Positions 14,938 through 23,502 of a stretch of DNA of 40,185 nt are shown here, one piece after another. Every line of letters starts with the position of its first letter. Positions within the stretch are counted from its first letter, which is position 1. A program made the translations under genes and the position numbers. The notes beneath the pieces are model-generated. The model worked only from the letters and a program-made list of their open reading frames with translations, was not told where the DNA came from and did not search any database. The DNA comes from Verrucomicrobiales bacterium (GTDB taxonomy: Bacteria > Verrucomicrobiota > Verrucomicrobiia > Verrucomicrobiales > DEV007), in contig JAKISY010000034.1 of NCBI GenBank assembly GCA_021648365.1, positions 1-40,185 of the forward strand, in the 5' to 3' direction.

Positions 14938-17808
14938 CTACTCATAAGCCTCCATACCTTCACACGAACACACCAAGTTGCGGTCTCCGAACACATTATC
15001 AATCCGGCTGATCGGCGGCCAGAACTTCGCCTTGCGCGTCCATTCCGTCGGGTAGGCTGCCGCCTCGCGTGAATAGGGTCGATCCCAGCTATCGGACAAC
15101 AAAGTCTCTGCTGGGTGCGGTGCGTTTTTCAGCACATTGTTCTCACTGTCCGCCGATCCACTGATCACTTGCTCGATCTCGGCATGAATCGAAATCATCG
15201 CGTCACAAAAACGATCCAGCTCCACCAACGACTCACTCTCCGTCGGCTCAATCATCAGCGTACCAGGGACAGGCCATGACATCGTCGGAGCATGATAACC
15301 GTAGTCCATCAGCCGTTTAGCGACATCTTCCACATCGATTCCAGACAGCTCCTTGAGCGGTCGCAAATCTATAATGCACTCATGCGCCACCAAGCCATTT
15401 CTACCACGATACAGAACAGGATAAAACTCTTTCAGGCGATGCGCAATGTAGTTAGCATTCAAAATAGCAATCTTCGTGGCACGCTTCAGCGCAGGGGCAC
15501 CCATCATCGCTAGATACATCCACGATATGGTCAAAATACTCGCACTACCATAAGGAGCCGCGCAAACTGCACCTCCTTCTTTCCCGTCCTCCCATTCCCG
15601 ATGTCCAGGCAGGTAGGGAACCAAATGCTCCGCCACACCAATCGGACCCACTCCAGGGCCTCCTCCACCATGGGGAATGCTAAAAGTCTTGTGCAAATTC
15701 AAGTGACAAACATCACCACCGATATCGCCGGGACGACATAGCCCCACCTGCGCGTTCATATTGGCACCATCCAAATAAACCTGCCCGCCATTCTCATGAA
15801 TGCAGGCGCAGATTTCCTTCACCGATTCTTCAAACACTCCATGAGTCGAGGGATAAGTGATCATCAGTGCCCCTAAATTCTCAGCATGCTCGGCAGCTTT
15901 CGCCTTGATATCCGCCACATCAATATTGCCTTCATCGTCGCAGCGCACTGGCACCACCTTGAAACCCGCCATCACCGCACTGGCTGGATTAGTGCCATGC
16001 GCCGAAGTGGGTATCAGGCAGATATTGCGACCATCATCACCGCGCTCTCGATGATAACGACGAATCGCCAGTAAACCAGCAAACTCACCCTGCGACCCCG
16101 CATTCGGTTGCAAAGAAACCGCAGCAAAACCCGTGATCTCTGCTAACCACGCTTCCAGTTCATCCGCCATTTGCACATAACCCTTAGTCTGATCTGGTGG
16201 GGCAAAAGGATGCAGTCCTCCTACCGAACGCCAACTCAAAGGCATCATTTCAGCCGTAGCATTCAGTTTCATGGTGCAGGATCCCAGCGGGATCATGCTC
16301 ACATTCAAGGCCAAATCCTTGCCCTCCAAACGACGCAGGTAACGCAACATCTCCGTCTCGGTATGATAAAGATGAAAAACCGAATGAGTCAGATAATCTG
16401 ACTGACGTTGCAATTCAAAGGGAATCGCCTGCTCTGGCACATCCTGCTGCTGGTCGTTCAAACCAAAAAGCTCTAATAACGATTGGAACAGCTCATCGTC
16501 ACAAGTTTCATCCAGAGACACCCCCACGTAGTCCTCTTCATAATCGCGCAGATTGATACCCAAATTCTGCGCCCGCTCAAACAAAGCCTCTTTGTCCGCA
16601 GGATCAGCGTATATTTTCAGCGTATCAAAAAAGTGCTGATGCGCCATCTCAATCCCCGCTGACGATAAAAGCTTCGCCAACTTCTCGGTGCGACGATGCA
16701 CCTTCAGCGCAATCGCTTTCAGACCTCGTGGTCCATGATACACCGCATACATCGCCGCCAATACCGCCAACAGAACCTGCGCGGTACAAATATTACTGGT
16801 CGCCTTTTCACGACGGATGTGCTGCTCACGCGTCTGTAGCGACAAGCGTAACGCCGGACGACCATCGGCATCCCTCGACACCCCAATCAAACGACCTGGC
16901 AGGCGACGTTTCATCTTATCACTACACGCCATGAAGGCGGCGTGCGGCCCACCAAAACCAAGCGGCACTCCAAAACGCTGGGAATTACCCAAAACAATAT
17001 CCGCACCCCATTCACCTGGAGGTTTCAACAGAGTCAAAGCCAACAGATCCGTAGCCACCACCACAAAGGCCCCGGTCGCGTGAACCCGTTGCGCCACCTC
17101 CGCATAATCAACCACCGCACCATCCGTAGTCGGATATTGCAACAGCAAACCCAACAAGGTCGGATCCTTTTCCTCACCCACATGCGCAACCATGTTTTGT
17201 TCATCCACCACCTCGATGTTTATCCCCAGCGGCTCAGCTCGCGTTCGCAGCACATCGATCGTCTGCGGATGACAATGCTTCGACACCAAAAACCGATCCC
17301 CCTTCATCCGCGCCCCAGCACACATCGCCATCGCCTCGGCAGCCGCCGTGCCTTCGTCGAGCAGAGACGCGTTAGCCACATCCATCGCCGTCAGATCCGT
17401 CACCATCGTCTGAAAAGTGATCAGTGCCTCCATCCTTCCTTGAGCGATCTCCGCTTGGTAGGGAGTGTAAGCCGTGTACCAACCCGGATTCTCCAAAATG
17501 TTGCGTTGAATCACTGGGGGAATGATACAATCCGAATAACCCGCTCCAATCAGAGATCGGCAAATGCGGTTATTTCCCATAATGCTCTCCAAACGCTCAA
17601 GCGCCGCGCGCTCAGTCAAAGCCTCTGGTAGCTCCAGCGACCGATCCAAGCGAATCGATTGCGGCACGATGTCCTCAATCAATTGATCGAGCGACGGATA
17701 CTCCAGCGCCGCGACCATTTTCTGAGTCTCACTCTCCCCAGGTCCTATATGCCGACGGGCAAATGAATCTGAAGCCCACGTTTCTTGCAAGGGATCGCTA
17801 GCTGACAT
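14938..17808 (-). CDS. gcvP: Glycine dehydrogenase (decarboxylating), P-protein
   Basis: This 956-residue single-chain P-protein has the full family length. The PLP-binding lysine is K707 in HLNLHKTFSIPHGGGGPG. Other signatures are RHIGPGESETQKMVAALEY at the N-terminus, PYQAEIAQGRMEALITFQTM, and PLGSCTMKLNATAEMMPLSW. It decarboxylates glycine and passes the aminomethyl group to lipoyl-GcvH. The gene follows gcvH by 24 bp on the same strand (order gcvT-gcvH-gcvP), which fits one transcript. A long open frame on the opposite strand inside it is a composition shadow. Confidence 0.98.
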   Translation of the reverse strand: MSASDPLQETWASDSFARRHIGPGESETQKMVAALEYPSLDQLIEDIVPQSIRLDRSLELPEALTERAALERLESIMGNNRICRSLIGAGYSDCIIPPVIQRNILENPGWYTAYTPYQAEIAQGRMEALITFQTMVTDLTAMDVANASLLDEGTAAAEAMAMCAGARMKGDRFLVSKHCHPQTIDVLRTRAEPLGINIEVVDEQNMVAHVGEEKDPTLLGLLLQYPTTDGAVVDYAEVAQRVHATGAFVVVATDLLALTLLKPPGEWGADIVLGNSQRFGVPLGFGGPHAAFMACSDKMKRRLPGRLIGVSRDADGRPALRLSLQTREQHIRREKATSNICTAQVLLAVLAAMYAVYHGPRGLKAIALKVHRRTEKLAKLLSSAGIEMAHQHFFDTLKIYADPADKEALFERAQNLGINLRDYEEDYVGVSLDETCDDELFQSLLELFGLNDQQQDVPEQAIPFELQRQSDYLTHSVFHLYHTETEMLRYLRRLEGKDLALNVSMIPLGSCTMKLNATAEMMPLSWRSVGGLHPFAPPDQTKGYVQMADELEAWLAEITGFAAVSLQPNAGSQGEFAGLLAIRRYHRERGDDGRNICLIPTSAHGTNPASAVMAGFKVVPVRCDDEGNIDVADIKAKAAEHAENLGALMITYPSTHGVFEESVKEICACIHENGGQVYLDGANMNAQVGLCRPGDIGGDVCHLNLHKTFSIPHGGGGPGVGPIGVAEHLVPYLPGHREWEDGKEGGAVCAAPYGSASILTISWMYLAMMGAPALKRATKIAILNANYIAHRLKEFYPVLYRGRNGLVAHECIIDLRPLKELSGIDVEDVAKRLMDYGYHAPTMSWPVPGTLMIEPTESESLVELDRFCDAMISIHAEIEQVISGSADSENNVLKNAPHPAETLLSDSWDRPYSREAAAYPTEWTRKAKFWPPISRIDNVFGDRNLVCSCEGMEAYE

Positions 17809-17832
17809 CTTTTTATGATTTGAAAATTCAGC

Positions 17833-18210
17833 TCAGGAAATATGCGCACCATAAGCGTCCGCATCGAATAAAGCTTCCAAGGGCGAAGCATCTTCCGTTT
17901 TGATCTTGAACAACCAACCCGCTCCATAAGGATCGGTATTGACCAGTGACGGATCATCCTGCACCGCATCATTCACCTCGACGATCTCACCGCCCACAGG
18001 TGCAAAGATATCACTCGCAGCCTTGACCGATTCCACCACCGCTACCGGATCGCCCGCTTCCACCACATTGCCAATCTCAGGCAACTCGACGTAAACCACA
18101 TCGGTCAATTCCGCCTGCGCGTGATCGCTGATGCCCACCTTGGCCACTTCTCCATCCAGCTCAGTCCATTCGTGACTCTCCGCGTATTTCAATTGATCGG
18201 GTATATTCAT
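17833..18210 (-). CDS. gcvH: Glycine cleavage system H protein
   Basis: The 125-residue protein is a standard H protein with the lipoylation site at K63 (VAVVESVKAASDIFAPVGGE). The N-terminus KYAESHEWTELDGEVAKVGIS and the C-terminal GAGWLFKIKTEDASPLEALFDADAY also match. It carries the aminomethyl group from GcvP to GcvT on its lipoyl arm. It lies between gcvT (48 bp upstream) and gcvP (24 bp downstream). Its lipoyl group must come from LipA/LipB or LplA, and the L-protein from elsewhere, since none is in this window. Confidence 0.98.
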   Translation of the reverse strand: MNIPDQLKYAESHEWTELDGEVAKVGISDHAQAELTDVVYVELPEIGNVVEAGDPVAVVESVKAASDIFAPVGGEIVEVNDAVQDDPSLVNTDPYGAGWLFKIKTEDASPLEALFDADAYGAHIS

Positions 18211-18258
18211 ATTCGTGAATTGATTATCGTTCTGTAGTTTCCTAGCTCAGTTTTCAGC

Positions 18259-19368
18259 TCAAACAAAAGGTTTTTTTACCACTTCCGCTGCGTAGCGCTT
18301 GCCACGCACATCTATTTCCAGTTCAGTCCCCACTTTTCCATACCCCTTAGGCAGATAAGCCATGCCAATGCCCTGCTTCAGCGACGGTGACAATCCACCA
18401 CTCGACAGCTCGGCGATCTGCTCACCCCCATCAGTCACGCACACTGCGTAATGCGGACGCGGTGGAGGTCCTTTCACCACCATGCGAATCGCACACAAGC
18501 GGCGCAACAAGCCTTTTTCCTTCTGCTCCAGCAAAACTTCTCGACCGACAAAGTCTCCCTTGTCCATTTTGACGAAAAAACCAAGCCCAGCTTCCAATGG
18601 CGTATGCTGCTGATCAAGATCCGACCCATTGAGCGGATAACCCTTTTCCAAGCGCAGCGTATCCCGTGCCCCCAAACCACAAGGCGCACAGCCCGCTGCC
18701 AAAGCCGCATCCCACCAAAACTGCGCCGAAGCCGCTGGACAAAATAGCTCAAAACCGTCCTCGCCCGTGTAACCCGTGCGACAGAGGATCAGATCATCAC
18801 CATTGTGCGCCGGCACCCGCACAATGTGATTGCGCGCCGGCAGCGCCCCTCCACCCTCACCCGCCATAGCCGCCCACACCTCTACCGCCCTCGGCCCCTG
18901 AATCGCCAAGCCAGCATACTCATCACTTTCATTTTCCAATTCAATCCCCTCCACATCCGTCGCCTGTTTTTGCAGCCAAGCCCAATCAAGCTCAATGCAC
19001 GAAGCATTCACCACCAGAAAAAACTCATTCTCTCCAGAACGATAAATAATCAAATCATCGATCACTCCCCCTTTTTCATTCAACATCAAAGTGTATTGCC
19101 CCTGCGCCACCTCCAAAATCGCCACATCGTTGGTCAACAGCCCGTTCAACCACTGAGCAGCCGCCTCACCCCTCACCCATATTTGACCCATGTGAGAAAT
19201 ATCAAACACCCCCGCCTCACTTCGCACCGCCAAATGTTCCGCCATGATGCCCGCATACTGAATAGGCATCTCCCAACCAGCAAAGGCCGCCATCTTCGCA
19301 CCCAAAGCCACATGCCGCGCCGCCAACGGTGTTTGTTTCACTTCGCACTTTTCGATATCGCTTCCCAT
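18259..19368 (-). CDS. gcvT: Aminomethyltransferase, glycine cleavage T protein
   Basis: The start is set at ATG 19368, giving MGSDIEKCEVKQTPLAARHVALGAKM and 369 residues, close to the family norm; the frame runs 17 codons further upstream without family similarity. Signatures include FAGWEMPIQYAGIMAEHLAVR, GVFDISHMGQIWV, GYTGEDGFELFCP (folate and active-site region), GARDTLRLEKGYPLNGSDLD and the C-terminal YLPKGYGKVGTELEIDVRG. It transfers the one-carbon unit from lipoyl-GcvH to tetrahydrofolate and releases ammonia. It is the first gene of the gcv group. I saw no glycine riboswitch between 19369 and 19537. Confidence 0.97.
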   Translation of the reverse strand: MGSDIEKCEVKQTPLAARHVALGAKMAAFAGWEMPIQYAGIMAEHLAVRSEAGVFDISHMGQIWVRGEAAAQWLNGLLTNDVAILEVAQGQYTLMLNEKGGVIDDLIIYRSGENEFFLVVNASCIELDWAWLQKQATDVEGIELENESDEYAGLAIQGPRAVEVWAAMAGEGGGALPARNHIVRVPAHNGDDLILCRTGYTGEDGFELFCPAASAQFWWDAALAAGCAPCGLGARDTLRLEKGYPLNGSDLDQQHTPLEAGLGFFVKMDKGDFVGREVLLEQKEKGLLRRLCAIRMVVKGPPPRPHYAVCVTDGGEQIAELSSGGLSPSLKQGIGMAYLPKGYGKVGTELEIDVRGKRYAAEVVKKPFV

Positions 19369-19508
19369 GCCGGCAGACTCTACCCCCCACCCAATTTTGT
19401 CAATCTTTCCTCCCGTCATACATCACTAGCAAGCATACGCTGCAAATCATAAAAGCTTTAACCTAAACCTCGCGTTCGCAGGATGGCCTCGTTCCACACC
19501 TGCACTTG

Positions 19509-19526
19509 CGAAGGCACGCAGGAGCG
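19509..19526 (-). repeat. 18-bp copy of a dispersed CGCTCCTGCGTGCCTTCG element
   Basis: On the minus strand this reads CGCTCCTGCGTGCCTTCG, identical to 32438-32455 on the plus strand about 13 kb away. Both copies are intergenic and lie next to GGGGC/GCCCC and CTTGC strings. Here it is just downstream of the exported-protein gene at 19538 and upstream of gcvT. It is probably a member of a dispersed intergenic repeat family. Confidence 0.7.
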
Positions 19527-19537
19527 TGCCCCTGCAA

Positions 19538-20140
19538 TTACTCTTTCTTAGACTTACGAGACGCAAAGGAATTCATCCACCCCATCATGAAAGCCGATTC
19601 GCTAAACCTGTCTGAAACAATAACTTTCTGCCCTCCCTGACTAAGCTCGAGAACATATCCCATCCATGCAATGCCAAAACCCAAGTTCGCTTTTTTTATG
19701 GCCACTCGACGCTCACTTTCAGACAATTTCTCTATAGACTCAGAAAAGCTAATCTCTTCTTTTGCCTTAATCATGTATTCCTCCAATTGCTTTGTAAAAC
19801 TCTTCACTTGCGACTCGTTGAGTTCTGTCTTTTCCCAATTATCCCCCACCTCTTTTCCGTTTTGATATCTCACCTGATCCCGAAACAGCATTTCCCACTG
19901 CCCCTTATTCTTATTCTTAACGATGACGATCTCAGGACCTTCCATATAATAATCACCCCCGCTATGCTGCCATAATAATTCCAAGCGATTCCATTCATTC
20001 TTTTCCAACAAGACTATCAATTGCTCAAGCTCGAGAATTGGAGCCGTCTTGCTAACTCCTCGTTCTTCATCTCCAAGCGCAGATCCTACTGAAAATATCA
20101 GACCTAAAAAAAGACAGCTTTTTTTGATAAATAAATTCAT
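19538..20140 (-). CDS. Exported protein of unknown function
   Basis: Starting at ATG 20140 gives a signal peptide (MNLFIKKSCLFLGLIFSVGSALG) and a mature protein of about 175 residues; the frame extends 13 codons further upstream, but the signal peptide argues for the inner start. The body is polar and helix-rich. It includes ILELEQLIVLLEKNEWNRLELLW, an aromatic Gly-rich segment (QHSGGDYYMEGPEIVIV), and a segment that resembles a secreted structural or inhibitor protein, with no catalytic motif. The end is basic (FASRKSKKE). I do not recognise the family. It is not obviously linked to the genes on either side. Confidence 0.65.
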   Translation of the reverse strand: MNLFIKKSCLFLGLIFSVGSALGDEERGVSKTAPILELEQLIVLLEKNEWNRLELLWQHSGGDYYMEGPEIVIVKNKNKGQWEMLFRDQVRYQNGKEVGDNWEKTELNESQVKSFTKQLEEYMIKAKEEISFSESIEKLSESERRVAIKKANLGFGIAWMGYVLELSQGGQKVIVSDRFSESAFMMGWMNSFASRKSKKE

Positions 20141-20179
20141 CCGTGCACCACAACTTACCCAGAAAAAAATCGTTTTCAA

Positions 20180-20384
20180 CCCATTTTATCAACACTAGTA
20201 GTATTAAACAAAATCCCCCTCCCACATCCTGTCCATCCCGAATGTTGCCTTCGTTCAGCAAAAGCTCCGGCTGTCTTCCCCCGCAAATAGCGGGATCGGC
20301 TCATCCATGTAAATTGATTCCTTCCTCCTCTGCGCCTCCGCGTCTCTGCGTGAGCCACTCTTTCTCTTCACAGCTCTCCCCCTT
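20180..20384. repeat. Intergenic region with CTCTGCG-type degenerate repeat
   Basis: This gap between two minus-strand genes holds a short-period run at about 20325-20353: CTCCTCTGCGCCTCCGCG then TCTCTGCGTGAG. The unit CTCTGCG/CTCCGCG recurs every 9-10 bases, the same design as the runs near 2230 and 7400. No convincing ORF was found. Confidence 0.5.
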
Positions 20385-21797
20385 TCACTTCCTACTCTTA
20401 TAATGAACTTGCAAATAACGAATATCATCAGCCTGGTGCGATTTTTCTCCGACCAAGACAAAAACCTGATCCCCGTCATCACAATAGTAGATCCGCAACG
20501 GATAATGCCCACGCCCCGAACCCGACAAGCGGATCTCCCGCGCCTCACAGCCGCCACGCACCCTTTTGGATTGCACCTTATCTCGATCATTGTGCAATCT
20601 AGCCAGATACTTCACCACCAACTCGAGGTTATCCTTGTATTGAGAACTTGCCGTCACTTTCGCAATAGAATCAAAGCTATCAGGCTTAAAATGAAAGTCC
20701 GGAAAAGCCGAAGTCAAAAACAAGCGCCAATCCTTCTTCCCTAACTTCGACAAATTAACCTTTTCACTAAGCGTATCACTACTCTTTAAGCTACGCCGCT
20801 CAAAGCGCTCAATTTGCGCCTGCACCTCCATCTGCTGCTGCTGTATTTCTTCAGCCTCCAAGGCATGTAAGTCCGCTTGCTCTTTGAGTCGCTGAACCTG
20901 CGCGCTTTGTTCCTCAAACTCGCGTTTGTAGCGTTCCAATTCCTGCAAGCGCTCACGACTCCTCTGCAATTCATAATCCGCCTTTTTTTGTTGTTTGTTC
21001 GCTTTTGCCACTAGCGCTTGTTGACGTTCATAATCTTCTCTCAATTTTTCACGCACACCTTCTTCTTTCTCCAGATACTGCTTAGCTTCATCCAACTCCC
21101 GCTGATTGCGATCTCTCATCTCCTCCAAATCGACAGCAGCCTTACGCGCATACTTCAACTTGGCAGCTATTTTTTGGTAGTGATAACAAAAAGCATAGCG
21201 AATCAAAAAAATCACCAACAGGGTGAGCACCGCACTCCATAACCATAAACGCCAAAGCCTCTCAACAAACACCTGCCCAGTCACTTCTATAGAATGCTCG
21301 TCAAAAAGTTGGAAGAAGCTCAACCACAAAAAATGCCCCACCCCCATATCATGCGCTAACTCCGGACGAAAAAAGGCCAGATGCAATGGATGTTCATGAC
21401 CATCAGGACGCAGCTCCCTCAGCGAATACCTGATATCCCCGTCAACGATCAACTTATGGACCGCCTCCACCGATTTCCCCTCTAACATGGCATGATTCTG
21501 CTCCTTTTGCTGCCCCTGCACCCAAATCGCCGTGCCAAGGTGAGTTTCGGGGCTTTCTCTTTTCGCCAGAGCATTAAACACACGATTCAATTTAGCCAAT
21601 TTCGAATCATCCTTGTTCTCAGCCAAAGCTGCCTCAATCAATGCCGCAGTGAATTCAATACCCACATCGCGCACCTCACGAATCGTGATGCTGCGTGAAT
21701 ACATCGCCGCCTGCCCCACAAAAAAGGCGACCAACATAGGACCCACTAGCCAAAACCACCATTTAGTGGAAAACACTTCTTTAATCACCAATGACAC
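20385..21797 (-). CDS. Two-TM sensor-like protein with long coiled coil and possible RelE-like C-terminal domain
   Basis: The 470-residue protein starts with GTG at 21797, sharing one base with the HtrA stop (TAGTG). Residues 12-31 form a first membrane helix; 35-180 a soluble loop that would lie outside the cytoplasm; 184-205 a second helix (LWLWSAVLTLLVIFLIRYAF). A highly charged coiled coil spans about 207-345 (KYARKAAVDLEEMRDRNQRE, RSRERLQELERYKREFEEQ). The C-terminal part (360-470) has REIRLSGSGRGHYPLRIYYC and DDGDQVFVLVGEKSH, a strand pattern resembling RelE/HigB toxins. That last call is inference. It could be an envelope sensor whose output is a toxin-fold domain, or a structural protein. 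Its function is unknown. Confidence 0.8.
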   Translation of the reverse strand: MSLVIKEVFSTKWWFWLVGPMLVAFFVGQAAMYSRSITIREVRDVGIEFTAALIEAALAENKDDSKLAKLNRVFNALAKRESPETHLGTAIWVQGQQKEQNHAMLEGKSVEAVHKLIVDGDIRYSLRELRPDGHEHPLHLAFFRPELAHDMGVGHFLWLSFFQLFDEHSIEVTGQVFVERLWRLWLWSAVLTLLVIFLIRYAFCYHYQKIAAKLKYARKAAVDLEEMRDRNQRELDEAKQYLEKEEGVREKLREDYERQQALVAKANKQQKKADYELQRSRERLQELERYKREFEEQSAQVQRLKEQADLHALEAEEIQQQQMEVQAQIERFERRSLKSSDTLSEKVNLSKLGKKDWRLFLTSAFPDFHFKPDSFDSIAKVTASSQYKDNLELVVKYLARLHNDRDKVQSKRVRGGCEAREIRLSGSGRGHYPLRIYYCDDGDQVFVLVGEKSHQADDIRYLQVHYKSRK

Positions 21798-23317
21798 TAC
21801 TTAATCCTAACAGCGATGATGTCACGTCGCCCTTGTTCGTAAACTTGCAGCAACAACACCTCGCCGTTAAATCCTTTCAATTGTTTCAGAGCATCCGCCA
21901 CCTTAGGCACAGCTACTTGATTGATCTGAGTGATCACCTGCCCAGCTCTCAAGCCAGATTCCCCAGCAGGACTGTTCTCTTTCACCGATTCCACCAATAC
22001 GCCAGACACATCAGCAGCAAAACCTAAAGCCTTCGTCATCTCAGGATCCAGATCACGGATCATCACCCCTTCGGCCAGCTGTTCAGTCTTCACCTTTACT
22101 ACAGGTTTTTTCACCTCGGGTGTCGCCGCTGCTAGTTTTTTACCCCTCCCGCCAAGATCTCCCAACTCAACATTTTTCTTCTCGGTTTTACCATTGCGCA
22201 ACAACTCAAAACCTACTTTTTTTCCAGGCGCTGTATTACTGATCGCCAAGCGCAGTTTTGCCATGCTGTTCACAGCAGCCCCCTGATAAGCTAAGATCAA
22301 ATCACCAGGCCGAAAGCCCGATTTTTCTGCTGGCGTACCAGGCCAAACTTCACTCACCATCACCCCATTGCGATTATCTCGCCCCAGCGCCTTAGCCATA
22401 TCAGCATCGATGTCTTTTAGAGTAACGCCCAAAAAACCGCGTGGCACATTACCACCCGAATCCAGCAGTTTCTCCACGATGCCCAGAGCCATGTTCACGG
22501 GAATCGAGAAACCAATCCCAATATTCCCGCCGCCCATACCTGGACGAATTGCCGTATTGATACCCACCAGGCGCCCTTGAGCATCCATCAGAGCACCACC
22601 AGAATTACCTTGATTGATCGAAGCGTCAGTCTGAATGAAATTTTCGTATCCCCCTCCAGTGATCCCCAGATTACTGCGCCCTAATGCAGAGACAATGCCC
22701 ATCGTCACCGATTGCTCGAGGCTGAAGGGATTCCCTATTGCCAACATCACATCACCCACACGCAACTTGGAACTATCGCCAATCGTAGCCGCTTTCAAGC
22801 CCGTCGCTTCGATTTTGATCAGCGCCACATCCGTCTGCGGGTCGGCTCCCACCACTCGCGCCTCATAATCTTTTTTGGTACCAGCCAAGGTCACTTTGAC
22901 CTTAGTGCCCTTGCCCCCAACCACGTGATTGTTGGTCAAAATGTAACCATCTGAAGTGATGATAATCCCTGACCCCAATCCTTCCTGCTTGTGCTGCTTA
23001 GGCATTTCAAAGTCGTCCGGCAGTCCGAAAAATTTACGGAAACGTGGATCATCGAACATCTGCGAACGTGGCTGATTCTTTTGTTTGACCTCTTTCGAAG
23101 AAAAAATCGTCACCACCGAAGACGTGACTTTCTCGATCACATCCGCATACGAAGTGACCACGCCCGCCTGTTTGGCTAGGGGCGTTTTGTCAAAGGTCAA
23201 ATGCTTGCTCAGTTCATCATACTTGACATCTTTGGCTTGCACCGTGCTCGCTGCTGCAAGCAACAAAACCATCGCCCCTGCCCCCAGTTTTTTTATTCTA
23301 TTATCTATCACTTTCAT
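21797..23317 (-). CDS. HtrA/Deg family periplasmic serine protease with two PDZ domains
   Basis: The 506-residue protein has a signal peptide (MVLLLAAASTVQA) and a trypsin-like domain with all three catalytic residues: H131 (ILTNNHVVG), D163 (ADPQTDVALIK) and S239 (INQGNSGGALMDAQGRLVGIN). Two PDZ domains follow: GFLGVTLKDIDADMAKALG with GTPAEKSGFRPGDLILAYQG at about 295-370, and MIRDLDPEMTKALGFAADVSG with SPAGESGLRAGQVITQINQV at about 420-490. Deg proteases degrade or refold damaged envelope proteins. The stop TAG overlaps the next gene's GTG start by one base, so translation is coupled to the coiled-coil protein. Confidence 0.96.
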   Translation of the reverse strand: MKVIDNRIKKLGAGAMVLLLAAASTVQAKDVKYDELSKHLTFDKTPLAKQAGVVTSYADVIEKVTSSVVTIFSSKEVKQKNQPRSQMFDDPRFRKFFGLPDDFEMPKQHKQEGLGSGIIITSDGYILTNNHVVGGKGTKVKVTLAGTKKDYEARVVGADPQTDVALIKIEATGLKAATIGDSSKLRVGDVMLAIGNPFSLEQSVTMGIVSALGRSNLGITGGGYENFIQTDASINQGNSGGALMDAQGRLVGINTAIRPGMGGGNIGIGFSIPVNMALGIVEKLLDSGGNVPRGFLGVTLKDIDADMAKALGRDNRNGVMVSEVWPGTPAEKSGFRPGDLILAYQGAAVNSMAKLRLAISNTAPGKKVGFELLRNGKTEKKNVELGDLGGRGKKLAAATPEVKKPVVKVKTEQLAEGVMIRDLDPEMTKALGFAADVSGVLVESVKENSPAGESGLRAGQVITQINQVAVPKVADALKQLKGFNGEVLLLQVYEQGRRDIIAVRIK

Positions 23318-23502
23318 TGATTCCTCTTGTGTTGTTATGGCTCGATCGATTTCTTTAATTTATTTTTTCCGGTTGGCATCTCGTTAAAAACCGATCCTTC
23401 TCTTGTCTGTGCTTGAAAGCGTCACAATTCGAGGCTCTTGTTTATATTATAAAACCGCAGCATCCTAACGGCTGCCATCTAACACCTGACTTCTCTATTT
23501 TA

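Noticed and set aside
16942..17631. 229-codon open frame antisense to gcvP
   Set aside because: It lies wholly inside the well-supported gcvP, is rich in Arg, His and Gln as expected from a reversed coding frame, and has no recognisable domain.
18805..19452. 215-codon open frame antisense to gcvT
   Set aside because: Same pattern: a composition shadow of a confirmed gene with no family signature.
19369..19537. Glycine riboswitch upstream of gcvT
   Set aside because: I looked for the conserved riboswitch core on the minus strand and saw none; the gap is mainly dispersed repeat.
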